DNA of 29,163 bases from Bacteroidales bacterium UBA1176 (GCA_002311645.1 DBYW01000039.1:1-29163), one strand, 5' to 3'. Positions 16,089-25,300 are shown, numbered from the stretch's first letter. Notes: generated by a model from the sequence alone, not told the origin. A program made the numbers and translations.

Positions 16089-17231
16089 ATGAGTAAATTG
16101 CAGGAAATAAGCGACAAGATGGCGGCCCTTTTCGGAAAGGGAAAGCCGTTGCATGCATTCCAAGCACTTTTTGATGCTGTGGACACATTCCTGCTTACTC
16201 CCTCATCCGTTACCCGTAACGGTTGTCACGTGCGCGATGCCGTGGATATGAAGCGCATCATGATAACAGTGATGTTTGCGCTCTGTCCCGCTCTGCTCTT
16301 CGGCTGGTGGAACGTAGGCTATCAACATTTCCTTTCAGCAGGAGTTGATCCCGCATTTTGGCCTGCGTTCGGCTATGGCTTTCTGCAATGGCTGCCCATG
16401 GCGGTCGTGGTCTATGCTGTGGGCTTGGGCATAGAGGTCTGTTTCGCACAATGGCGCGGACATGAGGTTGCGGAGGGATTCTTTGTGACAGGATTTCTCA
16501 TCCCCATGATCATGCCGCCGGACGTGCCGCTTTGGATTCTCGCCGTGGCCACCGCTTTCTCGGTCGTGTTCGCCAAGGAGGTGTTCGGCGGCACGGGCTA
16601 CAATTTTCTGAATCCAGCCATCGTGGCGCGCGTCTTCGTCTTTTTCGCCTATCCCTCTGTCATTTCCGGTGACAAGGTGTGGATTGCCCATCCCGGCATG
16701 AGCGACGCCGTATCCGGAGCCACACCGCTGGCAATGGAGTCTGTCGCCCAAATTCCCTCGAATTGGGACCTCTTCGTGGGCGCGATCCCCGGATGCATTG
16801 GCGAAACTTGCAAGATCGCGATTCTCATGGGCGCGCTTCTCCTCGCGTTCACCAAAGTGGCCGACTGGCGCATCATGCTCTCCGTGATGGTGGGCGGTGT
16901 TGCCATGGCGGCTCTCTTTAATGCAGTGGGCATGACCGAGGTGCCTGTGCTCACCCAGCTGCTGATGGGCGGTTTCCTTTTTGGGGCTGTCTTTATGGCC
17001 ACCGACCCTGTGACCGCTGCTCACACCCGTGCGGGCAAGTATGTGTATGGCCTGCTTGTCGGCTTAGTCGCCATCATGATTCGTGTTCTCAACAAAGGCT
17101 ATGTGGAGGGCATGATGCTTGCCATACTGTTGATGAATATTATGGCCCCGCTCATAGATTATTGTGTCGTACAGATCCATATTCGCAGACGTAAACGTAG
17201 AATCACCCAATCCAAGCATGAAAAAGTTTAG
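16089..17231 (+). CDS. nqrB: Na+-translocating NADH:quinone reductase subunit B
   Basis: A 380-residue integral membrane subunit with about ten helices, carrying covalent FMN and riboflavin and forming part of the sodium path and quinone site. The flavinylation motif is SGATPLA, with FMN-accepting T212. EVFGGTGYNFLNPAIVARVF and FMATDPVTAAHTRAGKYVYG are diagnostic family blocks. The ApbE-type flavin transferase needed to attach FMN is not in this window. Its 3' end overlaps nqrC by 14 bp. Confidence 0.96.
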   Translation: MSKLQEISDKMAALFGKGKPLHAFQALFDAVDTFLLTPSSVTRNGCHVRDAVDMKRIMITVMFALCPALLFGWWNVGYQHFLSAGVDPAFWPAFGYGFLQWLPMAVVVYAVGLGIEVCFAQWRGHEVAEGFFVTGFLIPMIMPPDVPLWILAVATAFSVVFAKEVFGGTGYNFLNPAIVARVFVFFAYPSVISGDKVWIAHPGMSDAVSGATPLAMESVAQIPSNWDLFVGAIPGCIGETCKIAILMGALLLAFTKVADWRIMLSVMVGGVAMAALFNAVGMTEVPVLTQLLMGGFLFGAVFMATDPVTAAHTRAGKYVYGLLVGLVAIMIRVLNKGYVEGMMLAILLMNIMAPLIDYCVVQIHIRRRKRRITQSKHEKV

Positions 17232-17823
17232 CAATACCTATATTTTCTTCTATTTGGGCGGTTTGGTTTTCGCTGTCGCGTTGCTGCTTTCGTTGGCCGC
17301 CCTCGGGCTGAAGCCCAAGCAAGAAGTCAATCGCCAGCGCGAGAAGGCTGTCCAGATATTGAAGGCCGCGGGCTATGATGCCGCCGACAAGGCTGATGCC
17401 GTGAGACTGCTCGGCGAAGTGGCGAAAGCCAGGACCTCTCCTGCCGGGCGTGAGATGTACGATATCCACTGTGCGGACGGCTCTGACGGCATCGTGGTGT
17501 ATGTGGACGGCAAGGGACTGTGGGGTCCTATCTGGGGCTATGTTGTTATGGATGAGAGTATGAGTGAAATCAAGGGTGTGGTCTTTTTCCACAAGTCGGA
17601 GACACCCGGTCTCGGGGCCAATATTGTGGAGCCGGAGTTTGAACATCGTTTTGATGGGAAAAAACTACGTGATGCAAACGGACATTTTGTGCCGCTGCGC
17701 GTGTTCAAGGGTGGCGGACATGCCGATGACCCGCATGGCGTGGATGCCGTATCCGGTGCCACCATTACCAGCCGCGGTGTCGAGAATATGTTGTCCCAAA
17801 GTTTGAAGGAGGTTGTGCAATGA
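17218..17823 (+). CDS. nqrC: Na+-translocating NADH:quinone reductase subunit C
   Basis: A 201-residue subunit with one N-terminal membrane helix (about 8-30) and a periplasmic FMN domain. The flavin-accepting threonine is T182 in VSGATITSR; ETPGLGANI (129-136) is the usual family block. It is clearly shorter than the roughly 250-residue Vibrio protein. The ATG at 17218 lies inside the end of nqrB (14-bp overlap) and starts the MKKFSNTYIF helix; a longer upstream frame is an out-of-frame reading of nqrB. Confidence 0.95.
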   Translation: MKKFSNTYIFFYLGGLVFAVALLLSLAALGLKPKQEVNRQREKAVQILKAAGYDAADKADAVRLLGEVAKARTSPAGREMYDIHCADGSDGIVVYVDGKGLWGPIWGYVVMDESMSEIKGVVFFHKSETPGLGANIVEPEFEHRFDGKKLRDANGHFVPLRVFKGGGHADDPHGVDAVSGATITSRGVENMLSQSLKEVVQ

Positions 17824-18419
17824 AGAAATATTTAGGTCCTTTGAACAGGGAAAATCCAATTTTGGTGCAAGTGCTCGGCGTCTGTTCCGCGTTGGCGGTC
17901 ACAGCCCAGCTGAAGCCCGCCGTGGTGATGGCACTCTCCGTGACGGTCGTGTGTGCCCTCTCCAATCTCATCATCTCTTTGATTCGAAACACTATTCCGC
18001 CGCGTGTGCGCATCATCGTGCAATTGCTTGTTGTATCTTTCTTTGTGGTAATGGTCGATATGTTCCTGCAAGCATACGTCTACGATGTGAGCAAGATGCT
18101 CTCTGTCTTTGTGGGATTGATCATCACCAACTGCATCGTCATGGGACGTTTGGAGGCCTTCGCACTCTCCCACAAGCCGCTGCCCTCGCTCATGGACGGG
18201 CTGATGAACGGCCTGGGATACGGGTTGGTGCTTGTGGTGGTCGGCTCTTTGCGTGAGTTGTTGGGGCGCGGCACCCTGTGGAACATTCGCATCATGCCGC
18301 AAGCGCTCTATGAGGCCGGCTACCTCGACAACGGCTTGATGATACTGCCGCCCATGGCCCTCATTCTGATTGGGTCGTTAATATGGATATTCAATCGTAA
18401 ACCTAAAAACGCGAGATGA
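17820..18419 (+). CDS. nqrD: Na+-translocating NADH:quinone reductase subunit D
   Basis: A 199-residue protein with six membrane helices. NqrD and NqrE form an inverted-topology pair, with cysteines from both subunits holding a membrane-embedded Fe-S centre; the matching cysteines here are C22 (LGVCSALAV) and C105 (ITNCIVMGR). GRGTLWNIRIMP near the C-terminus is family-like. RnfE-type homology was considered, but the gene order and neighbours are NQR. It overlaps nqrC by 4 bp and nqrE by 4 bp. Confidence 0.95.
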   Translation: MKKYLGPLNRENPILVQVLGVCSALAVTAQLKPAVVMALSVTVVCALSNLIISLIRNTIPPRVRIIVQLLVVSFFVVMVDMFLQAYVYDVSKMLSVFVGLIITNCIVMGRLEAFALSHKPLPSLMDGLMNGLGYGLVLVVVGSLRELLGRGTLWNIRIMPQALYEAGYLDNGLMILPPMALILIGSLIWIFNRKPKNAR

Positions 18420-19027
18420 TGGAACTGGTGGATATTTTCGTGCGCTCGGTCTTTATCGACAATATGGTTTTTGCCTATTTCTTGGGCATGTGCTCCTATC
18501 TGGCAGTGTCGAAAGACGTGAAGACCGCCTTCGGATTGGGTATCGCTGTCTGTTTTGTGCTGGCAGTGACAGCCCCTGTCAACTATCTTATAGACAAATA
18601 TCTGCTGGGTCCGGGCGCGTTGTCGTGGGCTGGCGCGTGGGCTGAGGACGTCGATTTGTCGTTCCTGACGCTCATTATCTTCATCGCAGTGATCGCGGCC
18701 ATCGTGCAGCTGTTGGAGATGGTGATTGAGAAGATCTCGATGCCGCTTTACCAGGCTTTGGGCATCTTCCTGCCCTTAATCGCGGTGAACTGTGCCATTC
18801 TGGGCGGTTCACTCTTCATGCAGGAGCGGCATTTCCCAACAGTGGCGCACAGCTTCGTCTATGCTTTGGGGTCCGGTATCGGTTGGCTGTTGGCCATCGT
18901 GGCCTTTGCCGCCATCCGTGAACGCCTTCATTATTCCAATATCCCTAAGCCTCTGCAAGGTAACGGTATTGCCTATATCATCACGGGACTGATGGGCTTG
19001 GGGTTTATGTGTTTTCTTGGTATATAG
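18416..19027 (+). CDS. nqrE: Na+-translocating NADH:quinone reductase subunit E
   Basis: A 203-residue protein with six membrane helices, partner of NqrD. The Fe-S centre cysteines are C26 (YFLGMCSYLAVSK) and C126 (AVNCAILGG). Two ATG codons are adjacent (18416 and 18419, MMEL). The first makes the classic ATGA overlap with the nqrD stop; either may be used. The gene ends 12 bp before nqrF. Confidence 0.95.
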   Translation: MMELVDIFVRSVFIDNMVFAYFLGMCSYLAVSKDVKTAFGLGIAVCFVLAVTAPVNYLIDKYLLGPGALSWAGAWAEDVDLSFLTLIIFIAVIAAIVQLLEMVIEKISMPLYQALGIFLPLIAVNCAILGGSLFMQERHFPTVAHSFVYALGSGIGWLLAIVAFAAIRERLHYSNIPKPLQGNGIAYIITGLMGLGFMCFLGI

Positions 19028-19032
19028 GAGGA
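19026..19032 (+). promoter_or_regulatory. Strong Shine-Dalgarno before nqrF
   Basis: The purine-rich AGGAGGA sequence straddles the end of nqrE and lies about 8 bp before the nqrF ATG at 19040. Such a strong site is unusual in Bacteroidota and fixes the start. Confidence 0.6.
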
Positions 19033-19039
19033 AGTCATC

Positions 19040-20281
19040 ATGTTGTTGAAAACCATTTTCCTTTCGATCCTCATTTTTCTCGGCGTCATTTGGCTGTTAG
19101 CGGGGTTGTTGCTGTTTGCGCGCAAGCGCTTGGTCCCGGATGGCAAAGTGAAAATCACCATCAATGGCGATCGTGAAATAGAGCATGAGCGTGGTTGCAC
19201 GTTATTGCAGGCTCTTTCCGACGAAAAGGTGTTCATGCCTTCCGCGTGCGGTGGCGGGGGAACGTGTGGCACTTGCAAGGGCAAGGTGCTTGCCGGTGGT
19301 GGCGACTTGCTGCCTACTGAGAAGGCACACATCACGCGCGCCATGGCTGAGGAGCATTACCGACTCTTCTGCCAGGTAAAGGTGCGTGAAGACTTGAACA
19401 TTGAGATTCCTGAATCGGTGCTTGGCGTGCGCAAATGGACCTGCCGCGTGCTTTCCAACCACAATGTGGCCACCTACATTAAGGAGTTGGTGCTGCAGTT
19501 GCCGGAAGGGGAATACATAGACTTCCGTTCGGGCGGCTACGTGCAGCTCGACATTCCCGCTTGCCGTGTCGACTTTGCCGATATGGACATTGAAGAACCC
19601 TTCCGTCAAGAGTGGGCGGCACGTGGCTTGTTTGCCCTCAAGATGAAAAACAGCGATGCCACGGTGCGTGCTTACTCGATGGCCAACTATCCGGCCGAGG
19701 ATAGGGTGGTGATGCTCAACGTGCGCATTGCCTTGCCGCCCTTCGACCGCAAGAAGGGCGAGTTCCAGAAGGTGAATCCAGGCGTGGCCTCTTCGTACGT
19801 TTATGGCCTGAAGCCCGGCGATGAAGTTGTAGTCTCCGGCCCATACGGGGAATTCTTCGTGCAGGACACAGACCGGGAAATGATGTTCATTGGCGGGGGA
19901 GCCGGCATGGCACCCATGCGTTCCCATATTTTCGACCAGTTCAAGACACGGCACACGACGCGCAAGGTGAGCTTCTGGTATGGAGGCCGCTCTAAGCAGG
20001 AACTTTTTTACATGGACGAGTTTGAACGTCTGGTCGATGAGTTTGACAACTTTGAGTTCCACGTCGCCCTTTCCGAGCCTCAGGCTGATGATAATTGGAA
20101 TGGGGCGGTGGGCTTTATCCACCAGGTGATTTTTGACCAATATCTCAAGCGTCATGAATCGCCTGAAGATATAGAGTATTACATTTGCGGGCCTCCCATG
20201 ATGTTGCAGGCGGTGCTATCCATGCTTGATGGATTGGGCGTGCCTCGGGAGATGATTCATTACGATGATTTCGGCGGGTGA
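19040..20281 (+). CDS. nqrF: Na+-translocating NADH:quinone reductase subunit F
   Basis: A 413-residue NADH-oxidising subunit that passes electrons through FAD to a 2Fe-2S cluster. One N-terminal membrane helix (3-27) is followed by a ferredoxin domain with ligands C70, C76, C79 and C111 (the same numbers as in the Vibrio protein), an FAD domain (RAYS at 210-213), and an NADH domain (GGGAGMAPMRS from about 285, CGPPMM near the end). Last gene of the operon; its stop is only 4 bp from the convergent exonuclease stop, and no terminator is visible there. Confidence 0.97.
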   Translation: MLLKTIFLSILIFLGVIWLLAGLLLFARKRLVPDGKVKITINGDREIEHERGCTLLQALSDEKVFMPSACGGGGTCGTCKGKVLAGGGDLLPTEKAHITRAMAEEHYRLFCQVKVREDLNIEIPESVLGVRKWTCRVLSNHNVATYIKELVLQLPEGEYIDFRSGGYVQLDIPACRVDFADMDIEEPFRQEWAARGLFALKMKNSDATVRAYSMANYPAEDRVVMLNVRIALPPFDRKKGEFQKVNPGVASSYVYGLKPGDEVVVSGPYGEFFVQDTDREMMFIGGGAGMAPMRSHIFDQFKTRHTTRKVSFWYGGRSKQELFYMDEFERLVDEFDNFEFHVALSEPQADDNWNGAVGFIHQVIFDQYLKRHESPEDIEYYICGPPMMLQAVLSMLDGLGVPREMIHYDDFGG

Positions 20282-20285
20282 GCGC

Positions 20286-20777
20286 TTACAGGATCTCCCG
20301 TGCGATCCAGGCGCAAGCAGTGGCATCCGCAAGGGCGTTGTGCTGATGCTCGAGCTTGTAGCCGCACTGGGTCGCCACGGTCAGAAGTTTGTGGTTGGGC
20401 AGGTCTGGAAACGCTTTGCGGGAGGCCTCCAAGGTGTCATAGATTTTATATCCGGGGTATTCCATCTTGTGGACATGGAAGACGGCTTTCAAGGTCCGTT
20501 CGTCGATGGGTTTGTCATGTGCCACCAAGGGTAATCCTTCGATAAGGGGAGCCACTTGTTTCCAGACTTCTATGAAAGAAGGGGCCTTGTCCGTGTCTGT
20601 CCGGTGCAGACCGTGTATTTTGGAACACCAATAGTTGTAATAGTTGGGCCGTGGTTGGATGAGGGAATAAAAAGTTTTCACGATTTTGCCATTTTTGACA
20701 ATTACGAGGCCTACACTGCATACGGAACCACATTCGTTGTTGGCACTTTCAAAGTCTATGGCTGCAAAATTCTCCAT
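20286..20777 (-). CDS. DnaQ-like 3'-5' exonuclease (DEDDh)
   Basis: A 163-residue single-domain exonuclease. The metal-binding residues are D8 and E10 (AIDFESAN), D92 (AHDKPIDERTL) and H146/D151 (HQHNALADA), so it is of the DEDDh type. The length matches one exonuclease domain without polymerase or helicase parts, as in stand-alone DnaQ-like nucleases involved in RNA or DNA trimming or repair. Its exact substrate is not predictable. The ATG at 20777 is supported by a -7 element at 20822-20829. It converges on nqrF. Confidence 0.88.
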   Translation of the reverse strand: MENFAAIDFESANNECGSVCSVGLVIVKNGKIVKTFYSLIQPRPNYYNYWCSKIHGLHRTDTDKAPSFIEVWKQVAPLIEGLPLVAHDKPIDERTLKAVFHVHKMEYPGYKIYDTLEASRKAFPDLPNHKLLTVATQCGYKLEHQHNALADATACAWIAREIL

Positions 20778-20821
20778 GTCGCAGTTTCTGTCGAAGTTTT
20801 ATGGATGTTTTTTATGGTGCG

Positions 20822-20829
20822 CAAAAATA
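20822..20829 (-). promoter_or_regulatory. -7 promoter element of the exonuclease gene
   Basis: TATTTTTG on the minus strand followed by CGCACC, 44 bp before the ATG. Confidence 0.5.
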
Positions 20830-20959
20830 CATAATTTTTCAATTCTGTGTAGAAAATAGTTTTTTAAAAAGAATAGGATGCAAATGGTCACCACACGTCG
20901 TGCAGAGAATTCCAGCGAGCCATGGATGTGTTTGTGTGACAATCCCCTTTTTTAGTTAG

Positions 20960-21021
20960 TGATAATGTCCATTTTCCTAAAAAAATGGTAGGGGATACAT
21001 TGTTGTTAAAGCACACTTTTG
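20960..21021 (+). promoter_or_regulatory. Probable promoter region of the barrel-imelysin-DHOR-CcsBA cluster
   Basis: CACTTTTG at 21014-21021 is one base off the -7 consensus and lies 24 bp before the ATG at 21046. Upstream, TGATAAT (20960-20966) equals a Fur half-site, but its partner half is poor. The position fits a regulated iron-related operon. Both assignments are weak. Confidence 0.3.
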
Positions 21022-21045
21022 CACATTGCTTGATAGATGTGCTTT

Positions 21046-22434
21046 ATGAATAATATCAATTTAAAACGAGTTGGTTTACTGATAATTGCATTTTTTATTA
21101 TCACCATTGCCCATGCGGAATTTTATCCGATTGTACAAAAAAACTGGCCTGATACAATAGATTTGTCTGTCCACAGGGCGAAAAAGAACACGAATGACTC
21201 TGTTCCCAACAAGCGAGCGGGACGCCTGACCTTCGGCGGTTACGGAGAGGCCACCTACAAATACAGTTTTTATAGTGACAATGCCTTCCGCTACTCTTTT
21301 GCCGACCGCTATGCCAATTCCAAAGGCTTCGGTCAGGTCGATCTGCCGCATGTGGTGCTGATGTTGGGCTACGACTTCGGCAAGGGCTGGTCCATGGGAA
21401 CGGAAATTGAGTTTGAACATGGCGGCACTGAAGCGGCTGTTGAGATTGAGAGCGAGGAGACTGGTGAGTATGAGCAGGAAGTCGAGCGGGGTGGGGAAGT
21501 GGCCTTGGAACAGTTCTGGTTGCAGAAGAGCTTTTTAAGCAACAAGTTGAATGTCCGGTTGGGCCATATTGTGGTGCCCGTGGGAGCGACCAACAGCCAC
21601 CATTTGCCTACCGAGTTTTTCAATGTTTTTCGTCCGGAGGGCGAGAATACCATCATTCCTTGTACCTGGCATGAGACGGGTATCAGCATTTGGGGCCAGG
21701 TTGGTGGATGGCGTTATGAGTTCCAGCTTCTCCCGGCTCTAAACTCCACGATGTTCAATGTGCAGGGATGGGCGCATGACGCCTCGGCATCCCCTTATGA
21801 GTTCCGTGTGGCCAACAGGATAGCAGGTGCTTTTCGCGTGGACAACACCTCCGTCAAGGGGCTTCGGCTCAGCTTGAGCGGCTATGTGGGCAATACCTTC
21901 AACAACGACATTGTCACCGAGGAGAACTCCACCACCTACAAGGATGTGAAAGGCACGGTGCTGTATGGTTCCTTCGATTTCCAATACAAGCACAAGTGGC
22001 TGGTTCTCCGGGGCAACTATGACTACGGCTATCTTGGCGATGCCGCCCTCATTTCTCGCTATAACAACTACTTGCCCAACAGCTCCTCCGCCCCTTATCC
22101 GCATACATTGGTAGGGCGCTCTGTCATGGATGGCGCTTTTGAGGCAGGATTCAACCTGCTGCCCGAGAAAAAAGAGCGCAAGCTCTATCTCTTCGCTCGC
22201 TATGAGTATTATGACTCATACAACCCAGCCTATGTCATTTCTAACGGCGAGCGTGTGCCTTTGAGCGATTTTAAATGGACGGAACGCCACGTTTTTTCAG
22301 CAGGTCTCAATTATTACCCTATTCCATATATTGCAATCAAGGGCGAATTCGGATATAGAATGCTGGCCAAGCAGTATAACAGCGAGCCATGGGTCGCCGT
22401 GGGCATTTGCTATAGCGCTTTTTTCAAAAGATAG
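21046..22434 (+). CDS. Outer-membrane beta-barrel (porin-like) protein
   Basis: A 462-residue protein with a signal peptide (1-24, ending TIAHA) and then alternating polar/hydrophobic, aromatic-rich strands (LTFGGYGEATYKYSFYSD; LYLFARYEYYDSYNP; AIKGEFGYRMLAKQYN), as expected of a roughly 16- to 18-strand barrel. The region around NVRLGHIVVPVGATNSHHLP is typical of phosphate-selective-porin-like or OprO/P-like Bacteroidota barrels. ATG 21046 is preferred; another in-frame ATG lies three codons upstream. It is followed after 90 bp by the imelysin gene, so it may be the outer-membrane entry port of that system. The transported substrate is inferred, not shown. Confidence 0.85.
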   Translation: MNNINLKRVGLLIIAFFIITIAHAEFYPIVQKNWPDTIDLSVHRAKKNTNDSVPNKRAGRLTFGGYGEATYKYSFYSDNAFRYSFADRYANSKGFGQVDLPHVVLMLGYDFGKGWSMGTEIEFEHGGTEAAVEIESEETGEYEQEVERGGEVALEQFWLQKSFLSNKLNVRLGHIVVPVGATNSHHLPTEFFNVFRPEGENTIIPCTWHETGISIWGQVGGWRYEFQLLPALNSTMFNVQGWAHDASASPYEFRVANRIAGAFRVDNTSVKGLRLSLSGYVGNTFNNDIVTEENSTTYKDVKGTVLYGSFDFQYKHKWLVLRGNYDYGYLGDAALISRYNNYLPNSSSAPYPHTLVGRSVMDGAFEAGFNLLPEKKERKLYLFARYEYYDSYNPAYVISNGERVPLSDFKWTERHVFSAGLNYYPIPYIAIKGEFGYRMLAKQYNSEPWVAVGICYSAFFKR

Positions 22435-22524
22435 GCTCTTGGAGAGGAAGTCAGAATATCGACTCAAGTTTTACAGAATCGTATAAGAACAATGTATTAC
22501 ATTAATAACGTAAAACCAAAAACA

Positions 22525-23664
22525 ATGAAAATCAAAAAAATCTTATCATTGAGTGCCGTTGTGGGACTCATGTTCTCCTTTGCTTCGTGCAAAGATCCGC
22601 AAGCTGCCGATGATGAAGCCATGGGCAGTATCCTCAATCAGTATGTGGAAAACACCATTGCCCCGACCTACAGCAACCTGGCAGCCAAGTCTCAGGAACT
22701 GGTGGATGCCTTGCGGACATTGCAATCCAATAAGACGGATGCCAATGTGCAGGCCGTGTGCAACATTTTCCTCGAAGCCCGTTCCTGGTGGGAAAAGAGC
22801 GAGGCCTTCCTGTTTGGTCCCGCCAACGACTTCGGCATTGACCCGCACATTGATTCCTGGCCCCTCGATGAGACCGGCTTTAACACGATGATGAACAATA
22901 CGGCCCAAATGCAGGCCCTCGCAGGCGATGACGGTGATGTCTACGCAGGTGACTACCTCGGTAACGCCCTGCTCGGCTTTCATGGCATCGAGTATGTCCT
23001 TTTTGAGAATGGTGCTCCAAAATCCGCATCAGCCATTAGCGACTTGTACTTGACCTATGCCGTGGCCGTGGCCGGCGATTTGCGTAACCGTTGCTTCCAA
23101 CTGGAGGTAAGCTGGCTTGGCAACAAAGCTCCTGCCGCCCACGTGGCCCGCATGGAAGAACTTGAGTTCAATACCACTGTCAACGGCGGTTCCTTTTCAT
23201 ACGGTGAGAACATGCTGAAAGCAGGAAATGCAGGCAGCACATACGCCACCCGCGCCAGTGCCCTCACTGTCATTATCGACGGTTGTTGCTCCATCGCCGA
23301 CGAGGTGGGCACCTCCAAGATCGGCAAACCCTACAATGGCGAAGATCCCACCTACATCGAATCTCCCTATAGCCAAAAATCCATTGAAGACTTCTATGAC
23401 AACATCATAAGTATTCAAAACTCCTACATGGGGGGTGTTGAAGGTCGTCGCGACGAGAGTAAATCGCTGCACCACTTTGTGGCTGAAAAGGACAAGGACC
23501 TCGATGCAGAGGTTATGGCCGCCATCAGCGAGGCGCTCAGAGCTATCCATAACATGAAGCATCCGTTTGTCAACAACATTACGGATCCTTCTGCCGGTGT
23601 CGCTTCCGATGCGTGTCAGAAATTGGATGAGACGATGGCGAAAGTTGCCAGAGTGTTGAAATAG
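22525..23664 (+). CDS. Imelysin-family lipoprotein (iron-regulated protein IrpA/EfeM-like)
   Basis: A 379-residue periplasmic or surface lipoprotein. The signal ends at FSFASC (candidate lipidated C22). The helical imelysin domain shows WWEKSEAFLFGPA and IDPHIDSWPLD, then the diagnostic GxHxxE motif as GFHGIE (G151, H153, E156). Imelysins are linked to iron uptake in several bacteria; the peptidase activity named in old annotations is doubtful. The start is at ATG 22525; eleven in-frame upstream codons have no signal character. Only 27 bp separate it from the DHOR gene, and this pairing is also found in Pseudomonas-type iron loci. Confidence 0.93.
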   Translation: MKIKKILSLSAVVGLMFSFASCKDPQAADDEAMGSILNQYVENTIAPTYSNLAAKSQELVDALRTLQSNKTDANVQAVCNIFLEARSWWEKSEAFLFGPANDFGIDPHIDSWPLDETGFNTMMNNTAQMQALAGDDGDVYAGDYLGNALLGFHGIEYVLFENGAPKSASAISDLYLTYAVAVAGDLRNRCFQLEVSWLGNKAPAAHVARMEELEFNTTVNGGSFSYGENMLKAGNAGSTYATRASALTVIIDGCCSIADEVGTSKIGKPYNGEDPTYIESPYSQKSIEDFYDNIISIQNSYMGGVEGRRDESKSLHHFVAEKDKDLDAEVMAAISEALRAIHNMKHPFVNNITDPSAGVASDACQKLDETMAKVARVLK

Positions 23665-23691
23665 TTAATAACCAAGTTAAATCCCAGAACT

Positions 23692-25269
23692 ATGAATACT
23701 CAACAAAAAACGACCATTGCGCTGTTTTGCGGGCTCTCGCTTTTGCTGGCCGGTTGCCGTGACAATCCTCACTCCACGATTGAGGATCAAAACAGCATCA
23801 TTGAAGAAACATACGCTGGCGGCAGGTTGGGCACCACCTTCAACGCCACCTCCTCGGCTTACGAGGACCCCACGCCCGCTGTGGAACAGTCCGGCATGAC
23901 TGCTGAGTTTATGTATGGTGAATACTTCTTTGAGCGTACTATCACCCAGAACAATCCGCCTTTCAACGGACTTGGACCGCTGTATGTCCGCAGCTCCTGT
24001 ATCAGCTGCCACCCCGGCTACGGCCATGGCAAGCGCATGGACCGCTATCGTGCCGATGAGTGGGGCAATGGCTACCTGCTGGTGCTCACCGACCAGAACG
24101 ACACCTATCTGAGTTCCTATACAGGCATGCCGCAGACCAAGGCGGTGGCACCCTTCAAGGCACCTATTGACGAAAACCAGATCCAGATTTCCTGGCTGCC
24201 ATACGTGGACGAGTGGGGCAATCGCTTCCCTGACGGCGAGACATACGAGCTCATCTATCCTGAAGTTACTATCCCGGAAAGTGCCTTCTATGTGCCGCTG
24301 CAGGTGAACGGCCAGAATATTGACCACAGCCAGCTCAAGGTCCGCTTGGAGAGCACCATTGGCATCTATGGCACGGGATTGCTCGATGCCATCCCCGATG
24401 ACTCCCTCAAGGCCCAGTATCTCAAGGAATATCAGGCCGGTGCCGTGCTCAATCCTGCTATCTGGGCTGGGAGTACATGGGCGAGTCTCTATTCCAACAC
24501 TACGCATCCCAAGCGCTTTACCTACGCCTTGTCTCGCGGACCCCTTCAAGATGCCGCTGGTGCCAACGCCATTTGGAATATCACCAACGTGACTCGTTCT
24601 GACCGCCGCTACCATTACATGACGGCTGCCTACGCGACCAAGGCTTCGCAGGATCCGGAGGTGCAGGCACAGTTCTACTCCTATTTTCCCGAATGGAATG
24701 TGACCGGAAATCCGGAAACGGACATCTACAACTATCTCATGAGCCGCGAGTTGCCAGTGGAGATGAGCAAGAGCGACTATGTCAACTTCATGGTGTGGCA
24801 TAGAGGCTTGGCCGTGCCCGCCGCCCGCAACTTGGGCGACAGCACCATCCAGCGTGGCCGCAAGCTCTTTCGCGAGATCGGCTGTGCTACCTGCCACCGC
24901 CCCAGCTGGACCACCGGCAGTGACAACTTCACGGATCCTAACGGTTTCTTTACGGATGGCGACCGCAGACTCCCGCGCTATCCGCATCAGAAGATCTGGC
25001 CGTACTCCGACCTTGTGCAACATCGCCTCTACATGGTCAACGATATCCGCACGGGCTGGTGCCGCACCACGCCGCTGTGGGGACGGGGACTTTCGTATAT
25101 TTGCACCGGCTCTTCCGACCGTTTGCACGACTGCCGCGCCCGTAACGTCATTGAGGCCATCATGTGGCACGGCAGCAGCCAAAGTGATGCGAGATGGACG
25201 GTTGAGCGTTTTCGTAATCTGTCCAAGTCCGACCGTGACGCCATGGTTGCCTTCATTAACGCTATATAA
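23692..25269 (+). CDS. Di-haem c oxidoreductase lipoprotein (DHOR, DUF1111)
   Basis: A 525-residue lipoprotein with lipobox LLLAGC (C22). Two haem c attachment sites are present: CISCH at 103-107 and CATCH at 398-402. The C-terminal blocks TTPLWGRGLSY, HDCRARNVIEAIMWHGSSQS and LSKSDRDAMVAFI are the usual DHOR signature (an MauG/cytochrome c peroxidase relative, sometimes labelled thiol oxidoreductase). It needs cytochrome c maturation, and the next gene encodes a haem lyase. Likely role: redox chemistry, perhaps of iron, at the cell envelope next to the imelysin. The electron donor is unknown. Confidence 0.93.
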   Translation: MNTQQKTTIALFCGLSLLLAGCRDNPHSTIEDQNSIIEETYAGGRLGTTFNATSSAYEDPTPAVEQSGMTAEFMYGEYFFERTITQNNPPFNGLGPLYVRSSCISCHPGYGHGKRMDRYRADEWGNGYLLVLTDQNDTYLSSYTGMPQTKAVAPFKAPIDENQIQISWLPYVDEWGNRFPDGETYELIYPEVTIPESAFYVPLQVNGQNIDHSQLKVRLESTIGIYGTGLLDAIPDDSLKAQYLKEYQAGAVLNPAIWAGSTWASLYSNTTHPKRFTYALSRGPLQDAAGANAIWNITNVTRSDRRYHYMTAAYATKASQDPEVQAQFYSYFPEWNVTGNPETDIYNYLMSRELPVEMSKSDYVNFMVWHRGLAVPAARNLGDSTIQRGRKLFREIGCATCHRPSWTTGSDNFTDPNGFFTDGDRRLPRYPHQKIWPYSDLVQHRLYMVNDIRTGWCRTTPLWGRGLSYICTGSSDRLHDCRARNVIEAIMWHGSSQSDARWTVERFRNLSKSDRDAMVAFINAI

Positions 25270-25300
25270 TATTCTATTGCCAACCCTCGTTTAACCATTT

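Noticed and set aside
16089..20281. Rnf complex instead of Na+-NQR
   Set aside because: The order is A-B-C-D-E-F with an NqrA start (KIRRGLDLPVAG) and an NqrF carrying a ferredoxin domain plus FAD/NADH domains. The Rnf-specific RnfB and RnfC ferredoxin subunits are absent.
23677..25182. 501-codon minus-strand frame opposite the di-haem oxidoreductase
   Set aside because: Shadow of a gene with two CxxCH motifs and a lipoprotein signal; the antisense product has no domain I recognise.
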